A DNA stretch of 64,000 nt from Sulfopaludibacter sp963835555 (GTDB lineage Bacteria > Acidobacteriota > Terriglobia > Bryobacterales > Bryobacteraceae), in NCBI GenBank assembly GCA_963835555.1, contig CAWIGC010000026.1, positions 1 to 64,000 of the forward strand, written 5' to 3'. The notes under the pieces were generated by a model, which saw only the letters and a program-made list of their open reading frames with translations, was not told the origin of the DNA and made no database searches. Both the position numbers and the translations under genes were made by a program. This document shows positions 52,810 to 62,427 of this stretch, one piece after another. The stretch's first letter is position 1. Each line of letters starts with the position of its first letter.

Positions 52810-55560
52810 ATGCCCGGCTATCGGATTGAACGTGGAGGACGGCCGTCCGGCTTCTCCGCGACTCGCGTCACCCTGATCGTGATTGCGCTGGTGATTCTCT
52901 TCGGCGCGCGCTCCTTCGCCTCGTACGTCATCGAAATCGAATGGTGGAAGGAACTGGGTCAGTTCAACACCTGGCTCAGTATGCTGGCCTATAGCAGCGT
53001 GCCGTTAGCCGCCGCTACTCTGCTGGCATTCGCGGTTCTCTGGCTAACTCACGCGCGCGCCCTGCACTTCGCCGGCACCGCGCTGCGCGAGCACAAGATG
53101 TATGCGCGTATTTCCGCCGCGGTCCTGCTGTTTGTCGGCTATCTCATCGCGGCCGGCTCCATCGATACCTGGACCGTCGTCCGTTTCGCCGGATCGCGCG
53201 GCCTGCCCGCGGCAGCCACCGCCTGGCATGACTCGGTCTTTGGACAGCCGCTCTCCTTCTATCTTTTCGATCTGCCGTTCTACACGCTGCTGCGCGGCTA
53301 CGTGCTGGCGCTGGTGATTGTCTGCATCCTCATTTACTGGGGGTCGGCCCGCGCCTGGCAACTGCGCTACAAGCTTCCGGATCTCCGCGACGCTCACGAA
53401 CTGGACCCCGGGATCTTTAAGCTGGAAGGCGGTCTGGAATCGCGCTTCCTGCGCGGCGCGGCCGTTGTTTTCCTGCTGGCCATGGCCCTGCGCTTCTACC
53501 TGGGCCGCTACGACATGATGTACAACGAGCATGGCAGTTTCCTGGTCGGCATCGACTATGTAGACCAGAACATTGGCCTGCCCATGCAGTGGCTGCTCAT
53601 TGCCGCCTGCCTGTTCGCAGCGGTCTTTGCCTGGATCGGCCGCTGGATTTGGGCCGCCGGAATGGCCATCGCTCTGGTAATCGCCTTCATCGTGCCGCCG
53701 GCGGTCTCCGCCCTGTACGTGAAGCCCAACGAAATCTCACTCGAACGGCCGTATATCGATACCCATATTCACGCCACGCGCTCCGCTTTCGGCCTGGAGC
53801 AAAAGGTCAAGGAAATCGAATTCAAGGCCAGTCCCGACGCTCCCATCGACACCGCGAAGTATAAGCCGCTGCTTGACAACGTGCGGCTCTGGGACTGGCG
53901 CGCCTTTCATGACACCATCACGCAGCGCCAGGCCCTGCGCACCTACTATGTCTTCCACGATAGCGACGTGGACCGCTACACCATCGATGGCGAGTACAAA
54001 CAGGTCCTCCTCTCCCCGCGCGAACTGGACATCCGCCAGCTTCCCGACGCCCGCGCCAACTGGATCAATCCCGCATTTATCTATACCCATGGCTACGGCC
54101 TGGTGCTTTCCGAAGTCAGCCGCATGACTTCCGACGGCCTGCCCGTGCTCACCATTCAAGACGCGCCGCCGAAGATCGATACGCCCAGCCTCAAGCTGAC
54201 GCGGCCCGAGATCTACTATGGCGAAGTCACGCACGAGCCGGTCTTCGTCAATACCGCGCAGCAGGAGTTCAACTATCCGTCAGGAGAAGACAATGTCCGC
54301 TCCCGCTACGAAGGCAAGGGCGGATTCCCCATCTCTTCGTTCTTCATGCGCCTTGCGGCCGCCATCCGCGAGAACGAACCCAATATCCTGCTCACCGACT
54401 ATCTGACACCGAACAGCCGCATGATGCTGCGCCGGAAAGTGCGCGACCGTCTTCAGGAACTCGCCGGCTTCCTCGAGTGGGACAGCGACCCCTACATGGT
54501 GATCACCGACGCCGGAAAACTCGTGTGGATGGTGGATGGCTACACCACCAGCGATGCGCATCCCTATTCCCGCGCCATCGACGTGCCCGATATGGGCCGC
54601 GTGAACTATGTGCGCAACGCCGTCAAGGCCACTGTCGATGCCTATGACGGCGAAACGCACCTCTATGTCTTCGCGCCGGACGACCCCATCATCAATGCCT
54701 ACCAGAAACTCTTCCCCGATCTCTTCCTGCCTGCGGCGGCCATGCCCGCGGACCTTCGCCGCCACGCACGCTATCCGGAAACGCTGTTCCGCATCCAGTC
54801 GGAGATTTATCTCACCTACCACATGCTCGACCCGCAGTCCTTCTATAACAAGGAAGACGTCTGGGATCTTGCGCTCCACGCCACCGGACAGGAGGCCGGC
54901 TCTGTGCCGGTGGATCCGCAGTACGTCATGGCGTCGGTGCCCGGTGAGGAAAAGCCCGAATTCATGCTCATGATACCGTTCACTCCACACAGCAAGAACA
55001 ACCTGATCGGAGTGATGGAGGCGCGCTGCGACGGCGGACAGTTGGGTCAGATCGTCGTGCTCCTGCTCTCCAAGCAGGTATTGATTCAGGGGCCCATGAA
55101 CATAGCGGCGGCGATCAATCAGGACCAGAACATTTCCAAGGACCTGACCCTGTGGAACCAGCAGGGCTCGCACGTGCTCCGCGGTCAGATTCTGGCGCTG
55201 CCGGTGGGCAATAACTTCCTCTACGTCGATCCCATCTACATTCAATCCAACGAAGCCAGCATGCCGCAGTTAAAGAAAATCGTGCTGGCGGTGGGCAATC
55301 GATTGATTTATGCCGATAGCTACGACGCGGCGCTCGCGCAACTCTCCGGTGGAGCACAGCAGTTGATCCAACAGGCCACGGCGTCTCCTGCCGCGTCTTC
55401 CACTGCCTCCCCTGCGGCTCCCGCCGCCAATGCCGGCGCCGATGCCCGCCTCCAACGAGTCCGCGACCACCTCCGCCGCTACCGCGATCTCGCCGCGCAA
55501 GGCAAATGGGCCGAAGCCGGCAAGGAACTGGAAGCCATCGAAGCAGAAGTCAAACAATAG
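52810..55560 (+). CDS. UPF0182 family membrane protein
   Basis: 916 residues. The N-terminal part has about seven helices (VTLIVIALVILFGARSFASY, VPLAAATLLAFAVLWLTHAR) and a long soluble region follows with WWKELGQFNTWLSMLAYSSV, YPSGEDNVRSRYEGKGGFPI and LFPDLFLPAAAMPADLRRHA, all typical of UPF0182. The C-terminus has a low-complexity Ala/Pro linker and a short charged helical tail. The family has no proven function. A terminator lies directly downstream. Confidence 0.93.
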   Translation: MPGYRIERGGRPSGFSATRVTLIVIALVILFGARSFASYVIEIEWWKELGQFNTWLSMLAYSSVPLAAATLLAFAVLWLTHARALHFAGTALREHKMYARISAAVLLFVGYLIAAGSIDTWTVVRFAGSRGLPAAATAWHDSVFGQPLSFYLFDLPFYTLLRGYVLALVIVCILIYWGSARAWQLRYKLPDLRDAHELDPGIFKLEGGLESRFLRGAAVVFLLAMALRFYLGRYDMMYNEHGSFLVGIDYVDQNIGLPMQWLLIAACLFAAVFAWIGRWIWAAGMAIALVIAFIVPPAVSALYVKPNEISLERPYIDTHIHATRSAFGLEQKVKEIEFKASPDAPIDTAKYKPLLDNVRLWDWRAFHDTITQRQALRTYYVFHDSDVDRYTIDGEYKQVLLSPRELDIRQLPDARANWINPAFIYTHGYGLVLSEVSRMTSDGLPVLTIQDAPPKIDTPSLKLTRPEIYYGEVTHEPVFVNTAQQEFNYPSGEDNVRSRYEGKGGFPISSFFMRLAAAIRENEPNILLTDYLTPNSRMMLRRKVRDRLQELAGFLEWDSDPYMVITDAGKLVWMVDGYTTSDAHPYSRAIDVPDMGRVNYVRNAVKATVDAYDGETHLYVFAPDDPIINAYQKLFPDLFLPAAAMPADLRRHARYPETLFRIQSEIYLTYHMLDPQSFYNKEDVWDLALHATGQEAGSVPVDPQYVMASVPGEEKPEFMLMIPFTPHSKNNLIGVMEARCDGGQLGQIVVLLLSKQVLIQGPMNIAAAINQDQNISKDLTLWNQQGSHVLRGQILALPVGNNFLYVDPIYIQSNEASMPQLKKIVLAVGNRLIYADSYDAALAQLSGGAQQLIQQATASPAASSTASPAAPAANAGADARLQRVRDHLRRYRDLAAQGKWAEAGKELEAIEAEVKQ

Positions 55561-55585
55561 CGAAGTGACCTTCTTCGCTGTTTTT
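55559..55585 (+). terminator. Intrinsic terminator after the UPF0182 gene
   Basis: AGCGAAG (55559-55565) pairs with CTTCGCT (55573-55579) around a seven-base loop and is followed by GTTTTTG. Confidence 0.8.
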
Positions 55586-55608
55586 GTCACATACAGCCGG
55601 ACGCAAAT

Positions 55609-55643
55609 CTGCCGTCATCGCGCTTGCAACGCGATGACGGCAG
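55609..55643. terminator. Perfect 14-bp hairpin between UPF0182 and ppdK
   Basis: CTGCCGTCATCGCG (55609-55622) pairs with CGCGATGACGGCAG (55630-55643) with a loop of seven. It lies downstream of the ppdK stop and probably ends that transcript, although the T run on that side is weak. Confidence 0.6.
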
Positions 55644-55656
55644 TTGTATTTCAGGC

Positions 55657-58401
55657 TTATGCGGTGCGCTGCATTTCGGCCTTATCGCCGGCAATGGCAG
55701 CCTGGGCGGCAGCCAGACGGGCGATGGGCACACGATACGGGGAGCAGGACACATAGTTCATGCCCACGCGATAGCAGAACTGCACCGAGTTCGGCTCGCC
55801 GCCGTGCTCGCCGCAGATGCCGATTTCGAGCTCGGGGTTGGTCGCACGGCCTTCGGTCACCGCCATCTTCACCAGACGCCCGACGCCTTCCTGGTCCAGA
55901 ACGGCAAAAGGATCGTTGGCGAAGATCTTCTTGTCCTGATAATCCTTCTGGAACTTCGTATAGTCGTCGCGGGAGAGCCCCATAGCGGTCTGGGTCAGGT
56001 CGTTCGTGCCGAAACTGAAGAACTGGGCTTCCTTGGCCACCTCGCCGGCGGTCAGCGCCGCGCGCGGAATCTCGATCATCGTGCCGACCATGTACTTCAG
56101 GTCCTTCATTCCGGCTTTGGCGAGCACTTCTTCCGCCACCGCCACCACGATTTTCTTCTGGTCTTCCAGTTCCTTGACGCCGCCAATCAGCGGAATCATG
56201 ACTTCCGGAATTACCTTCTTGCCCTTCTTGGCCACCTGGACGGCGGCTTCGAAAATGGCCCGCGCCTGCATCTCGGTGATCTCGGGATAGGTGATGCCCA
56301 GGCGGCAGCCGCGATGGCCCAGCATGGGGTTGAACTCGTGCAGTTCTTCCACGCGGTGCAGCAGTTCGGGCAGCACGGTCTTCAGCGTCTTCACTTCGGC
56401 GCCGAAACGGACATACTTGGCCACCAGTTCCTTCTTCTTCTTGATATCGGCGTAAGGCAGAATGGCCACGTCCACCATCAGGTCTTCGCGCTTAGGCAGG
56501 AACTCGTGGAGCGGCGGATCGAGCGTGCGGATGACCACCGGGAAACCGTCCATGGCGTCGAACAGCCCGGCAAAATCCTTGCGCTGGAAGGGCAGCAGCT
56601 TTTGCAGCGCCTTGCGGCGGCTCTTTTCGTCGCGCGCCAGAATCATGGCCTGCATGTGCTCGATGCGATCTTCGGCAAAGAACATGTGCTCGGTGCGGCA
56701 GAGCCCGATTCCCTCGGCGCCGAATTTGCGGGCAGCCTTGGCATCGCGCGGAATATCGGCGTTGGCGCGCACGCCAAAGCCGCCGCGGAACTCGTCGGCC
56801 CAGCCCATGAAGGTGGCCAGAACTCCGGAAGTGGGGTCGGCATCCTGCGTGTTGGCCTTGCCGGCAAACACTTCGCCAGTGGACCCGTCGAGCGAAATCC
56901 AATCGCCTTCACGCAGCGTCAGGACCTTGCCGTTCACCGTGACATTGATTTCCTTTTTGGCCTCGCTCACCGTGAAGCTTTCGGCGCCCGCCACGCACGG
57001 TGTGCCCATACCGCGGCAAACCACGGCCGCGTGGCTGGTCATGCCGCCGCGCGAAGTGAGAATGCCCTTGGCTACTTCCATACCGTGGATATCGTCCGGT
57101 ACGGTCTCTTTGCGCACCAGGACCACCGGAGTCTTTTTGGATTGCTCCACCGCTTCGTCGGCGGTGAATACGATGGTGCCTACAGCGGCGCCGGGCGATG
57201 CCGGCAGGCCGACCGCGAGTTTGGCCAGGGTCTTCTTGGAGGCCGGATCCAGCACCGGGTGCAGAAGCTGATCGAGCTGCTGCGGATCCACGCGGAGCAC
57301 CGCTTCCTTCTTGCTGATCAGGTTCTCGTCCACCATCTCCACGGCGATGCGCACCGCCGCCGGACCCGTGCGCTTGCCGTTGCGGGTCTGCAGCATGTAC
57401 AGCTTGCCATCCTGAATGGTGAATTCGAAGTCCTGGATATCGCGATAGTGATTCTCCAGCATCGTGGTGATTTCGCGGAGCTGGTCGTAGACCGCGGCAT
57501 TCCAGGTGTGCAGTTCGCTGATGGGATGCGGCGTGCGGATGCCGGCCACCACGTCTTCGCCCTGCGCGTTTTCCAGGAACTCGCCGTAGAATGCCTTCTC
57601 GCCGGTGGCGGGATTGCGCGTGAAGCCCACGCCCGTAGCCGACGTCTCGCCCATGTTGCCGAATACCATGGCCTGCACGTTTACCGCGGTGCCCAGGTCG
57701 TCGGGGATCTGATTCATGCGGCGGTAGGTATAGGCACGGTCATTGAACCAGGAGCGAAACACTGCGTCGCGCGCGCCTTCCAGTTGGATCAGGGCATCCT
57801 GCGGGAAGGGCTTGCCGGTCTTCTTCTGCACCAGCTTCTTGTAGCCCACGATGACTTCCTGCAGGTCTTTCGCGGTCAGCCCGGTATCCAGCTTGGCCTT
57901 GGCCTTTTTCTTCTGGCCCTCGAACACTTCGTCGAAATCGTGCTTGCTGACTTCCAGTACCACGTTGCCGTACATCTGGATGAAGCGGCGATAGCAATCG
58001 TAGGCGAAGCGCGGATTCTGGCTCTTGGCCTCCAGCGCCTTCACCGTCTCATCGTTCAACCCCAGGTTGAGGATCGTGTCCATCATGCCCGGCATGGAGA
58101 ATTTCGCTCCGGAGCGCACGCTCACCAGCAGGGGATTCTCCACGTCGCCGAGCTTCTGCCCCATGCGTTCTTCCAGGGTCTTCAACGATTCCAGCATCTG
58201 TTCGTTGATGTCCGCCGGTACGGCGTTCTTGTTCTGGAAGTAAATGTTGCAGACTTCGGTCGAAATGGTGAAGCCGGGAGGCACCGGCAGCTTGGCCCGG
58301 CACATTTCGGCCAGCCCAGCGCCCTTGCCGCCAAGCACGTCTTTCATTTTTCCGTCACCGTCGGCGGTTCCGTTGCCGAACGAGTAGACTAACTTCTTCA
58401 T
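55657..58401 (-). CDS. ppdK: Pyruvate, phosphate dikinase
   Basis: 914 residues, full length. It interconverts pyruvate + ATP + phosphate with phosphoenolpyruvate, supporting gluconeogenesis. The nucleotide-binding part begins GGKGAGLAEMCRAKLPVPPG; the phospho-histidine lies in RGGMTSHAAVVCRGMGTPCV near residue 470; the PEP-utilising barrel has MLGHRGCRLGITYPEITEMQ and FSFGTNDLTQTAMGLSRDD. It is intact despite the indels in neighbours. It ends facing the UPF0182 gene. Confidence 0.97.
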   Translation of the reverse strand: MKKLVYSFGNGTADGDGKMKDVLGGKGAGLAEMCRAKLPVPPGFTISTEVCNIYFQNKNAVPADINEQMLESLKTLEERMGQKLGDVENPLLVSVRSGAKFSMPGMMDTILNLGLNDETVKALEAKSQNPRFAYDCYRRFIQMYGNVVLEVSKHDFDEVFEGQKKKAKAKLDTGLTAKDLQEVIVGYKKLVQKKTGKPFPQDALIQLEGARDAVFRSWFNDRAYTYRRMNQIPDDLGTAVNVQAMVFGNMGETSATGVGFTRNPATGEKAFYGEFLENAQGEDVVAGIRTPHPISELHTWNAAVYDQLREITTMLENHYRDIQDFEFTIQDGKLYMLQTRNGKRTGPAAVRIAVEMVDENLISKKEAVLRVDPQQLDQLLHPVLDPASKKTLAKLAVGLPASPGAAVGTIVFTADEAVEQSKKTPVVLVRKETVPDDIHGMEVAKGILTSRGGMTSHAAVVCRGMGTPCVAGAESFTVSEAKKEINVTVNGKVLTLREGDWISLDGSTGEVFAGKANTQDADPTSGVLATFMGWADEFRGGFGVRANADIPRDAKAARKFGAEGIGLCRTEHMFFAEDRIEHMQAMILARDEKSRRKALQKLLPFQRKDFAGLFDAMDGFPVVIRTLDPPLHEFLPKREDLMVDVAILPYADIKKKKELVAKYVRFGAEVKTLKTVLPELLHRVEELHEFNPMLGHRGCRLGITYPEITEMQARAIFEAAVQVAKKGKKVIPEVMIPLIGGVKELEDQKKIVVAVAEEVLAKAGMKDLKYMVGTMIEIPRAALTAGEVAKEAQFFSFGTNDLTQTAMGLSRDDYTKFQKDYQDKKIFANDPFAVLDQEGVGRLVKMAVTEGRATNPELEIGICGEHGGEPNSVQFCYRVGMNYVSCSPYRVPIARLAAAQAAIAGDKAEMQRTA

Positions 58402-58410
58402 GATTCGCTC

Positions 58411-60345
58411 CTAAGAGGTAGTAACAATTTCAGAAAAGTCCGCTATGGTGGAAAATTCCGCCAACAGCGCTTTGAGCAACGTCAAACGGTTTTGCCGGAT
58501 GCGAGCATCCGGCGCATTGACCAGCACCTTGTCAAAAAACAGATCCACTTTGGGACGCAGCCGTGCAATCACGCTCTCCAGCGGCTGCCCCGCGATGCCC
58601 TGGTACTCGCGATACAAATCCTGTTCGGGTCCCTCTTCCAGCAGACCGGCGTCAATCGCTCCGCCGCCTTCGAATTTGGCCTGCTCCAGAATGTTGCGAA
58701 TGCGTTTGAAACTGGCGGCCAGGGGTTCGAAATCCGGAGTCGGGCGCAAGCGCTGGATCCGCTCCAGGCGCGCTTCCAGGTCCACCAGGTCGTTCCAACC
58801 CGCCGCCATCACGGCGTTCACTTCGTCGTATTTGAACCCGCGCACATCCTTGAAATAGAACTTGACGCGGTCTTCGAAGAAACTCACCAGGGCCGGATCG
58901 TGTCCAATCCAGTCCAGAAGGGAAACCTCCAGTTGGCCCTCGATGATGATCCGGACCACGCCCTGCGCCGCGCGCCGCAATGCGAACGGATCGCGCGACC
59001 CGGTGGGCGCCAGGCCTACCCCGAAACAGCCCCGCAGCGTGTCCAGTTTATCGGCCAGCGCCACCAGAAGCGCCGTCCGGTTGCGCGGGATGCCGTCATC
59101 CATGCTCTCCGGCTTGTACTGGTCGTAGATGGCCTGCCACACTTCCGCGGGCTCACCTTGCGCGCGAGCGTATAAGCCGCCCACCACGCCCTGCAATTCG
59201 GTAAATTCTTTGACCAGTTCAGTGGTCAGGTCACACTTCAGCAGTTCGGCCGCGCGCACGGCATGGGCATCTCCGCCCAATTCGGCCGCCAGCTTCATAG
59301 TACGTTCCGTCTTGGCCAGGTACGAGCCCAGCTTGGCCTGGAAGGTGACGTGCTCCAGATCCGCCTTGCGATCGGCCAGCGTTTTCTTCTGGTCCGTTTC
59401 CCAAAAGAACCGCGCATCGTTGAACCGCGCACGAAGAACGCGCTCGTTGCCGCTGCGCACAAAGCCCTCTGGGTCGGAATCGATGTTCATCACCGCTACG
59501 AACCGGGGCGCCAGCTTGCCCTGCCCGTCTTCCACCGAGAAATACTTCTGGTGATGCCGCATCACCGTGATGAGTACTTCTTCGGGAAGTTCCAGGAATT
59601 GCGGATCGAAACCGCCCTGGATCGCCGTGGGGTATTCGGTGATATAGACCAGCGTTTCCAGGAGTGCCGGGTCGCTCTTCACCTGCATGTCCGCCAGTTC
59701 GCCGCGAATTTTGTTGCGGCGCTCTTCCGCGGACAGAATCACGTAATGGTCGCGCAGCCGCTTTTCGTAATCGGCCGTGGTCACCACAATTTCGCGTGCG
59801 CCCAGCCGGCGATGGCCGCTGGTCAGCGCATCGCTGCGCACCCCGGCCAGTTCGAACGGGATCACTTCCTCGCCCAGCAGCGCCAGAATCCAGCGGATGG
59901 GACGAATGAAGCGCGCGCCGCCCTTGCCCGTCCAGTACATGGTCTTGGGAAAGTAAATTCCCAGGATAATGCCGGGCAGCGATTCGGCCAGAATGTCCTT
60001 GGTGCGGCGGCCGGCGATCTTCTTGAGAAAACTGTAATATTCGCCCTTGGCGGTAGTCTCGATGCTCAGGTCTTCCGGCTTAACGCCCTGCTTGCGGGCG
60101 AATCCGGCCACCGCCTGCGCGGGCGCCGATTTCGCCGGCCCCATCACCCGCTCTTCGCTATCCGCCTGCCGTTCCGGCAATCCCTCGGCGCGCAACACCA
60201 GGCGTCGGGGCGTGGCATCCATCGAAACCGATTCGTACGGCACCGCCAGCTTTTCGAACAACAGCCGCAGGCTTTCCAGCGCGCTGGGAATCATCCAATC
60301 GGGAATTTCTTCGGTGCCGACCTCGAGCAGCAGCGGCAAACTCAT
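58411..60345 (-). CDS. glyS: Glycine--tRNA ligase beta subunit
   Basis: 644 residues from ATG 60345 (MSLPLLLEVGTEEIPDWMIP), the normal start of GlyS; longer open frame upstream belongs to glyQ sequence. The protein has the tRNA-binding parts YFPKTMYWTGKGGARFIRPI RWILALLG and a DALR-like C-terminal region. The start overlaps the glyQ stop as ATGA, so the two subunits are made together. It works with GlyQ to charge tRNA-Gly. Confidence 0.97.
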   Translation of the reverse strand: MSLPLLLEVGTEEIPDWMIPSALESLRLLFEKLAVPYESVSMDATPRRLVLRAEGLPERQADSEERVMGPAKSAPAQAVAGFARKQGVKPEDLSIETTAKGEYYSFLKKIAGRRTKDILAESLPGIILGIYFPKTMYWTGKGGARFIRPIRWILALLGEEVIPFELAGVRSDALTSGHRRLGAREIVVTTADYEKRLRDHYVILSAEERRNKIRGELADMQVKSDPALLETLVYITEYPTAIQGGFDPQFLELPEEVLITVMRHHQKYFSVEDGQGKLAPRFVAVMNIDSDPEGFVRSGNERVLRARFNDARFFWETDQKKTLADRKADLEHVTFQAKLGSYLAKTERTMKLAAELGGDAHAVRAAELLKCDLTTELVKEFTELQGVVGGLYARAQGEPAEVWQAIYDQYKPESMDDGIPRNRTALLVALADKLDTLRGCFGVGLAPTGSRDPFALRRAAQGVVRIIIEGQLEVSLLDWIGHDPALVSFFEDRVKFYFKDVRGFKYDEVNAVMAAGWNDLVDLEARLERIQRLRPTPDFEPLAASFKRIRNILEQAKFEGGGAIDAGLLEEGPEQDLYREYQGIAGQPLESVIARLRPKVDLFFDKVLVNAPDARIRQNRLTLLKALLAEFSTIADFSEIVTTS

Positions 60346-61232
60346 TGCGCCACCCCGGTGGCCTGTTGATCCACCCACGCCGCCGCCACGGCCACCGCCA
60401 GTTTGCGTACCCGCTGAATCACGCCTACCCGTTCGGTGACGCTGATGGCGCCGCGCGCGTCCAGCGTATTAAAGAGGTTGGAACACTTCAGCACCTGGTC
60501 GTAGGTAGGCAGCAAGGGGAAGCGCTTCTTGTCCGCCGATTTCGGGTCGTAGAGTTGGAGCAGGCGCGCCGCCTCTCCTTCGTGCAGGTCGAACAGTTTC
60601 CACAGCGTAGGTATATCGGCCATCTCGAAGTTGTACACGGAATACTGTAGTTCGTCGCGGTAGCGCACATCGCGATAGGTGAAGCCATTGCCCCAGTCGA
60701 TATCGTAGACGCTGTCTTTGACCTGCAGAAATGCGGTGAGCCGCTCCAGCCCGTAGGTGAGTTCCGCCGGCACCAGGTCCAGATCGATACCGCCGCACTG
60801 CTGGAAATAGGTGAACTGCGAAATCTCCAGGCCATCCAGCATCACCTGCCACCCGATGCCCCAGGCGCCCAGCGTGGGCGCTTCCCAGTTGTCCTCTTCG
60901 AACTTGATATCGTGCTTGCGCAGGTCGATCCCGATCGCTTCCAGGCTGCCCAGATAGAGCTCGATCACATCCGCCGGGGAAGGCTTCAGAATCACCTGAA
61001 GCTGGGAGTGTTTGTATAGCCGGTTGGGATTGTCGCCATACCGCCCGTCGGCCGGCCGGCGGCTGGGCTGCACGTATGCCACGCGATACGGATCGGCGCC
61101 GAGCACACGCAGGAAGGTCTCCGACACCATGGTGCCGGCGCCCACCTCCACGTCATACGGCTCCTGGATGATGCATCCGCGTTCCGCCCAGTACTGTTTC
61201 AACTTGAAGATGATTTCTTGAAAAGATTGCAT
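60342..61232 (-). CDS. glyQ: Glycine--tRNA ligase alpha subunit
   Basis: 296 residues. This is the catalytic subunit of heterotetrameric glycyl-tRNA synthetase. It has FQEIIFKLKQYWAERGCIIQ, the ATP-site motif VQPSRRPADGRYGDNPNRLY, EDNWEAPTLGAWGIGWQVML and GLERLTAFLQVKDSVYDIDW. The start is ATG 61232, and recO ends six bases upstream. Confidence 0.97.
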   Translation of the reverse strand: MQSFQEIIFKLKQYWAERGCIIQEPYDVEVGAGTMVSETFLRVLGADPYRVAYVQPSRRPADGRYGDNPNRLYKHSQLQVILKPSPADVIELYLGSLEAIGIDLRKHDIKFEEDNWEAPTLGAWGIGWQVMLDGLEISQFTYFQQCGGIDLDLVPAELTYGLERLTAFLQVKDSVYDIDWGNGFTYRDVRYRDELQYSVYNFEMADIPTLWKLFDLHEGEAARLLQLYDPKSADKKRFPLLPTYDQVLKCSNLFNTLDARGAISVTERVGVIQRVRKLAVAVAAAWVDQQATGVAQ

Positions 61233-61238
61233 CCGCTG

Positions 61239-62042
61239 CTAATCGCTCTCTTCCAGTACCCGCGCCGTCAGCAGGCGCCGCTCCACATGTCCTTCAATCT
61301 GCTGCGTCAGGAAGCGCCGCAGATCGGCCGCTGTACCCCGGTCCCAATTCGTCCGGGAGAGCTGCGCCACCGGTACGCGCAACATTTCGGCTGCCAGCGC
61401 TCTGGATTCCGCTCCCAACTCCCAACTGCCCCCGGCCGCGTGCGTCTGCCGGCAATGACCGCACAGCAAACCCGCCTGGCCCCGGCTGAAGAACGCCCGC
61501 TCGGGAGCGTCTCCATCTTCCAGCAGGCTGCCGCAACTCAGGCAAACGTGCAACTCCGGAAGCCAACCGGAAAGCTTCACCGCCCAAAATGAAAAGTACG
61601 TTACAGCCCGCCATACTCTGCCCGCCGGCTCGCCTGGCTCCGCGGGTTGCCCCTTCGCCAGCGGCTGAAGAAACTCCAGCACGGCCAGCAAGAGGCGGAA
61701 AAACCTCTCGTTCGGCTCCGCGGCGGGGAGCATCTGCTCCGTCACTTCCGCGAAATAATCCAACGCCACACTCGCCCGGTAATCGGCGACAAGCGCGAAT
61801 TGGGAGCGGATCAATTCGCAGGAATCCAGATTGACCAGCTCGCGGGACTCGCGCTGGAAATACGCCATCCGCACGTGCGATAACCGCTCCAGCCCCGCTC
61901 CGAAACTGCTCTTCGGACGCCGCGCCCGCTTGGCCACTCCCCGCAGTTTTCCCTGATCCCTGGTAAGAAAGCTGACGACAAGGTCTGCCTCTTTCAGCGG
62001 GTAGGTACGGAGAACGAGAGCTTCGCTGACACGCGCTGGCAC
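61239..62042 (-). CDS. recO: DNA repair protein RecO
   Basis: 267 residues from GTG 62042 (PARVSEALVLRTYPLKEADL); the open frame to 62183 carries no RecO sequence. The N-terminal OB fold has VVSFLTRDQGKLRGVAKRAR, and the C-terminal zinc site has CLSCGSLLEDGD and CGHCRQTHAAGG. RecO loads RecA on SSB-coated DNA with RecR. An extended -10 TGATACTCT (62064-62056) gives a transcript start a few bases before the GTG. glyQ and glyS follow on the same strand. Confidence 0.92.
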   Translation of the reverse strand: MPARVSEALVLRTYPLKEADLVVSFLTRDQGKLRGVAKRARRPKSSFGAGLERLSHVRMAYFQRESRELVNLDSCELIRSQFALVADYRASVALDYFAEVTEQMLPAAEPNERFFRLLLAVLEFLQPLAKGQPAEPGEPAGRVWRAVTYFSFWAVKLSGWLPELHVCLSCGSLLEDGDAPERAFFSRGQAGLLCGHCRQTHAAGGSWELGAESRALAAEMLRVPVAQLSRTNWDRGTAADLRRFLTQQIEGHVERRLLTARVLEESD

Positions 62043-62097
62043 ACGTGGAAATTTCAGAGTATCACAGTTGAAAAGGCAGGGACGAAAGACACATCGT

Positions 62098-62427
62098 CTA
62101 TGTCTTAAGGGTTTGATCCTGACCAAGCCATCGCAGGACACCAGCGAAGACCAAATTGAACTGATCCGGCTTGAGGACACCAAGTTTTCGTATCGCTCTC
62201 ACGTGCGGATACGTTGACACGCCCTGCACCAGGAAAGCGCCCGTCTTCAAGAACGGCACGTTGACTGAAATCTCGAATTGGGATCCGCGAAGGCTCGTCG
62301 TATGCGGCACGATAGTCACCAGGGCGCGATCTCTATCTCCATAGGCTGCGCTGATTATAAGAGCCGGGCGGACTTTCTCAGCCATCCCGAGATCAAAAAG
62401 CCAGATTTCACCCCGAGCCGCCGTCAT
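62098..62427 (-). CDS. MazF/PemK-type toxin
   Basis: 109 residues. The fold signature reads ARGEIWLFDLGMAEKVRPAL IISAAYGD near the start, TIVPHTTSLRGSQFEISV and AFLVQGVSTYPHVRAIRKLG with the Arg region. PemK/MazF toxins cut mRNA at short sequences. ATG 62427 overlaps the antitoxin stop (ATGA), so the two are coupled. It is convergent with nothing; recO lies downstream. Confidence 0.88.
   Translation of the reverse strand: MTAARGEIWLFDLGMAEKVRPALIISAAYGDRDRALVTIVPHTTSLRGSQFEISVNVPFLKTGAFLVQGVSTYPHVRAIRKLGVLKPDQFNLVFAGVLRWLGQDQTLKT

Noticed and set aside
55624..58392. A 922-residue open frame on the plus strand opposite ppdK
   Set aside because: It is a high-GC antisense shadow with no family resemblance, His/Arg/Leu-rich composition, and ppdK on the other strand is a complete, well conserved enzyme.
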